From the NCBI GenBank assembly GCA_963726575.1, contig CAVSCR010000005.1:372001-436000 (forward strand): DNA of 64,000 nucleotides. Direction: 5' to 3'. This stretch comes from CAVSCR01 sp963726575. Lineage in GTDB: Bacteria > Actinomycetota > Actinomycetes > JAHEKZ01. The translations under genes and the position numbers were made by a program. Positions 63,289 through 64,000 of the stretch are shown in pieces (positions within the stretch are counted from its first letter, which is position 1; every line of letters begins with the position of its first letter). The notes under the pieces are model-generated. The model ran no database searches, had not been told where the DNA came from, and was given only the letters and a program-made list of their open reading frames with translations.

Positions 63289-64000
63289 TCAGAACAGCCC
63301 CTGCAGCCAGAAGACGAAGTCGTGCCAACGAGATCCCAGGTACTCCAGGAAGCTGCGTCCGGTCTCGGTCGACGCCAACGCCACGACGAGGGCGAAGACG
63401 CCCGCAATGATGAGCAGCGCGACCTGCCACGACGAGATGCGGCTGCGGTAGAGCCGGCTCACTCCTTTGGCGTCGACGAGCTTGCCGCCCACACGCAACC
63501 GCGTGAGAAACGTGCTCGCCATACCGGCGCGCCCCTTGTCGAGGAACTCCACGAGAGTCGCGTGGGTGCCGACCGCCACGATCAGCTCCGCACCCATCGC
63601 GTCTGCCAGCAGCATGGCGACGTCCTCGCTCGTGCCCGTCGCCGGGAACACCACGGGCACGAGGCCGAGCTGTTCGACCCGGGTCTGGCCGGGCGCCGTA
63701 CCGTCGCGATAGGCGTGCACCACGATCTCGGCACCGCTGGTCAGCGCCGAGTCCGACACCGAGTCCATGTCGCCCACGATCATGGCCGGCCGGTAGCCGG
63801 CCTCGACGAGTGCGTCGGCGCCGCCGTCGACGCCGATCAGCACCGGGCGGAACTCGCGGATGTACGGCTTGAGCATCGCGAGGTCTTCCTTGTAGTGGTA
63901 GCCGCGCACCACGATCAGCACCTGACGTCCCTCGATCGGCGTGGTGACCTTGGGGATGCCGACGCCGTCGATCAACAGGTCACGCTCGCGCTTGAGGTAC
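63289..64000 (-). CDS. steA: SteA-like septation protein, C-terminal part
   Basis: The gene continues beyond the right edge; about 236 C-terminal residues are seen, in frame through the end of the window (YLKRERDLLIDGVGIP). The thiamine-pyrophosphokinase-like core shows GVDGGADALVEAGYRPAMIVGDMDS and a C-terminal membrane helix (SSWQVALLIIAGVFALVVAL). SteA pairs with SteB/MctB in cell separation. It corresponds to Rv1697. Confidence 0.85.
   Translation of the reverse strand, partial: YLKRERDLLIDGVGIPKVTTPIEGRQVLIVVRGYHYKEDLAMLKPYIREFRPVLIGVDGGADALVEAGYRPAMIVGDMDSVSDSALTSGAEIVVHAYRDGTAPGQTRVEQLGLVPVVFPATGTSEDVAMLLADAMGAELIVAVGTHATLVEFLDKGRAGMASTFLTRLRVGGKLVDAKGVSRLYRSRISSWQVALLIIAGVFALVVALASTETGRSFLEYLGSRWHDFVFWLQGLF

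Overview
This is a GC-rich, densely packed actinobacterial chromosome segment with no insertion sequences, prophage or CRISPR arrays. Two gene blocks follow the gene order of Mycobacterium tuberculosis as I remember it. Left block (1..20731): tatC, helY, the 5'-3' exonuclease gene, an M24 peptidase gene, lnt, ppm1, fxsA and rbpA, comparable to Rv2093c down to Rv2050. Right block (29409..64000): gcvP, two merR genes, a bifunctional nuclease gene, an FHA gene, gcvH, DUF881/sbp/DUF881 and pgsA (compare Rv1832 to Rv1822), then der, cmk, rluB, scpB, scpA, parA, xerD, a NUDIX gene, pyrG, mctB and steA (compare Rv1713 to Rv1697). The organism cannot be named from this window. It is an actinobacterium, probably not a mycobacterium, because lnt and ppm1 are separate genes and a lysine-fermentation operon is present.

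The window appears to span the replication terminus. A near-perfect dif-like 28-mer lies at 22846..22873, in the gap between fhs and an SDR gene. Gene orientation switches there: about 16 of 21 genes to the left are on +, and about 37 of 43 to the right are on -, as expected if both forks converge at that point. XerD, which would act on dif, is at 55146..56111.

1..10525 holds protein export (tatC), RNA helicase, trehalose synthase, an SOS-type HNH endonuclease gene with a LexA box on its start codon, exonuclease, peptidase, acyl-CoA dehydrogenase and an Lrp/AsnC regulator. 10533..17529 is the most unusual part: a coenzyme-B12-dependent L-lysine catabolic cluster. KamA is on -, with Kdd, an amidohydrolase, KamD, KamE and Kal on +. 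The + genes overlap by 4 bases each and run by an 8-base overlap into lnt. The cleavage enzyme Kce is absent and an amidohydrolase sits inside the operon. 17522..20731 is envelope and transcription: lnt, ppm1, fxsA, rbpA. fhs and dif follow.

22989..29380 carries accessory genes: SDR, phosphotransferase, hotdog protein, HAD protein, an SrsABC-like type III polyketide cluster and a kinase-less sensor-like membrane protein. 29409..38287 is the conserved gcvP-pgsA block with a tandem glycine riboswitch. 38354..46649 is again accessory: a DoxX-Rieske fusion, an APH-like kinase, a dimethylglycine/sarcosine dehydrogenase, an S9 peptidase, a secreted protein and a hydratase. 46759..64000 contains a small CxxC protein, tRNA-Pro(GGG), and the der/cmk/tyrA/aroH, rluB/scpB/scpA, parA, xerD, ald, pyrG, murJ and steAB-like genes.

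Functional links: gcvP, gcvH, fhs and the dimethylglycine dehydrogenase all feed folate one-carbon metabolism. KamA, KamDE, Kdd, Kal and an acyl-CoA dehydrogenase form a lysine-to-C4-CoA route under a likely Lrp-type regulator. scpA, scpB, parA with its RHH partner, xerD and dif are chromosome segregation functions. Some start codons are chosen by homology or overlap, as noted in each entry.
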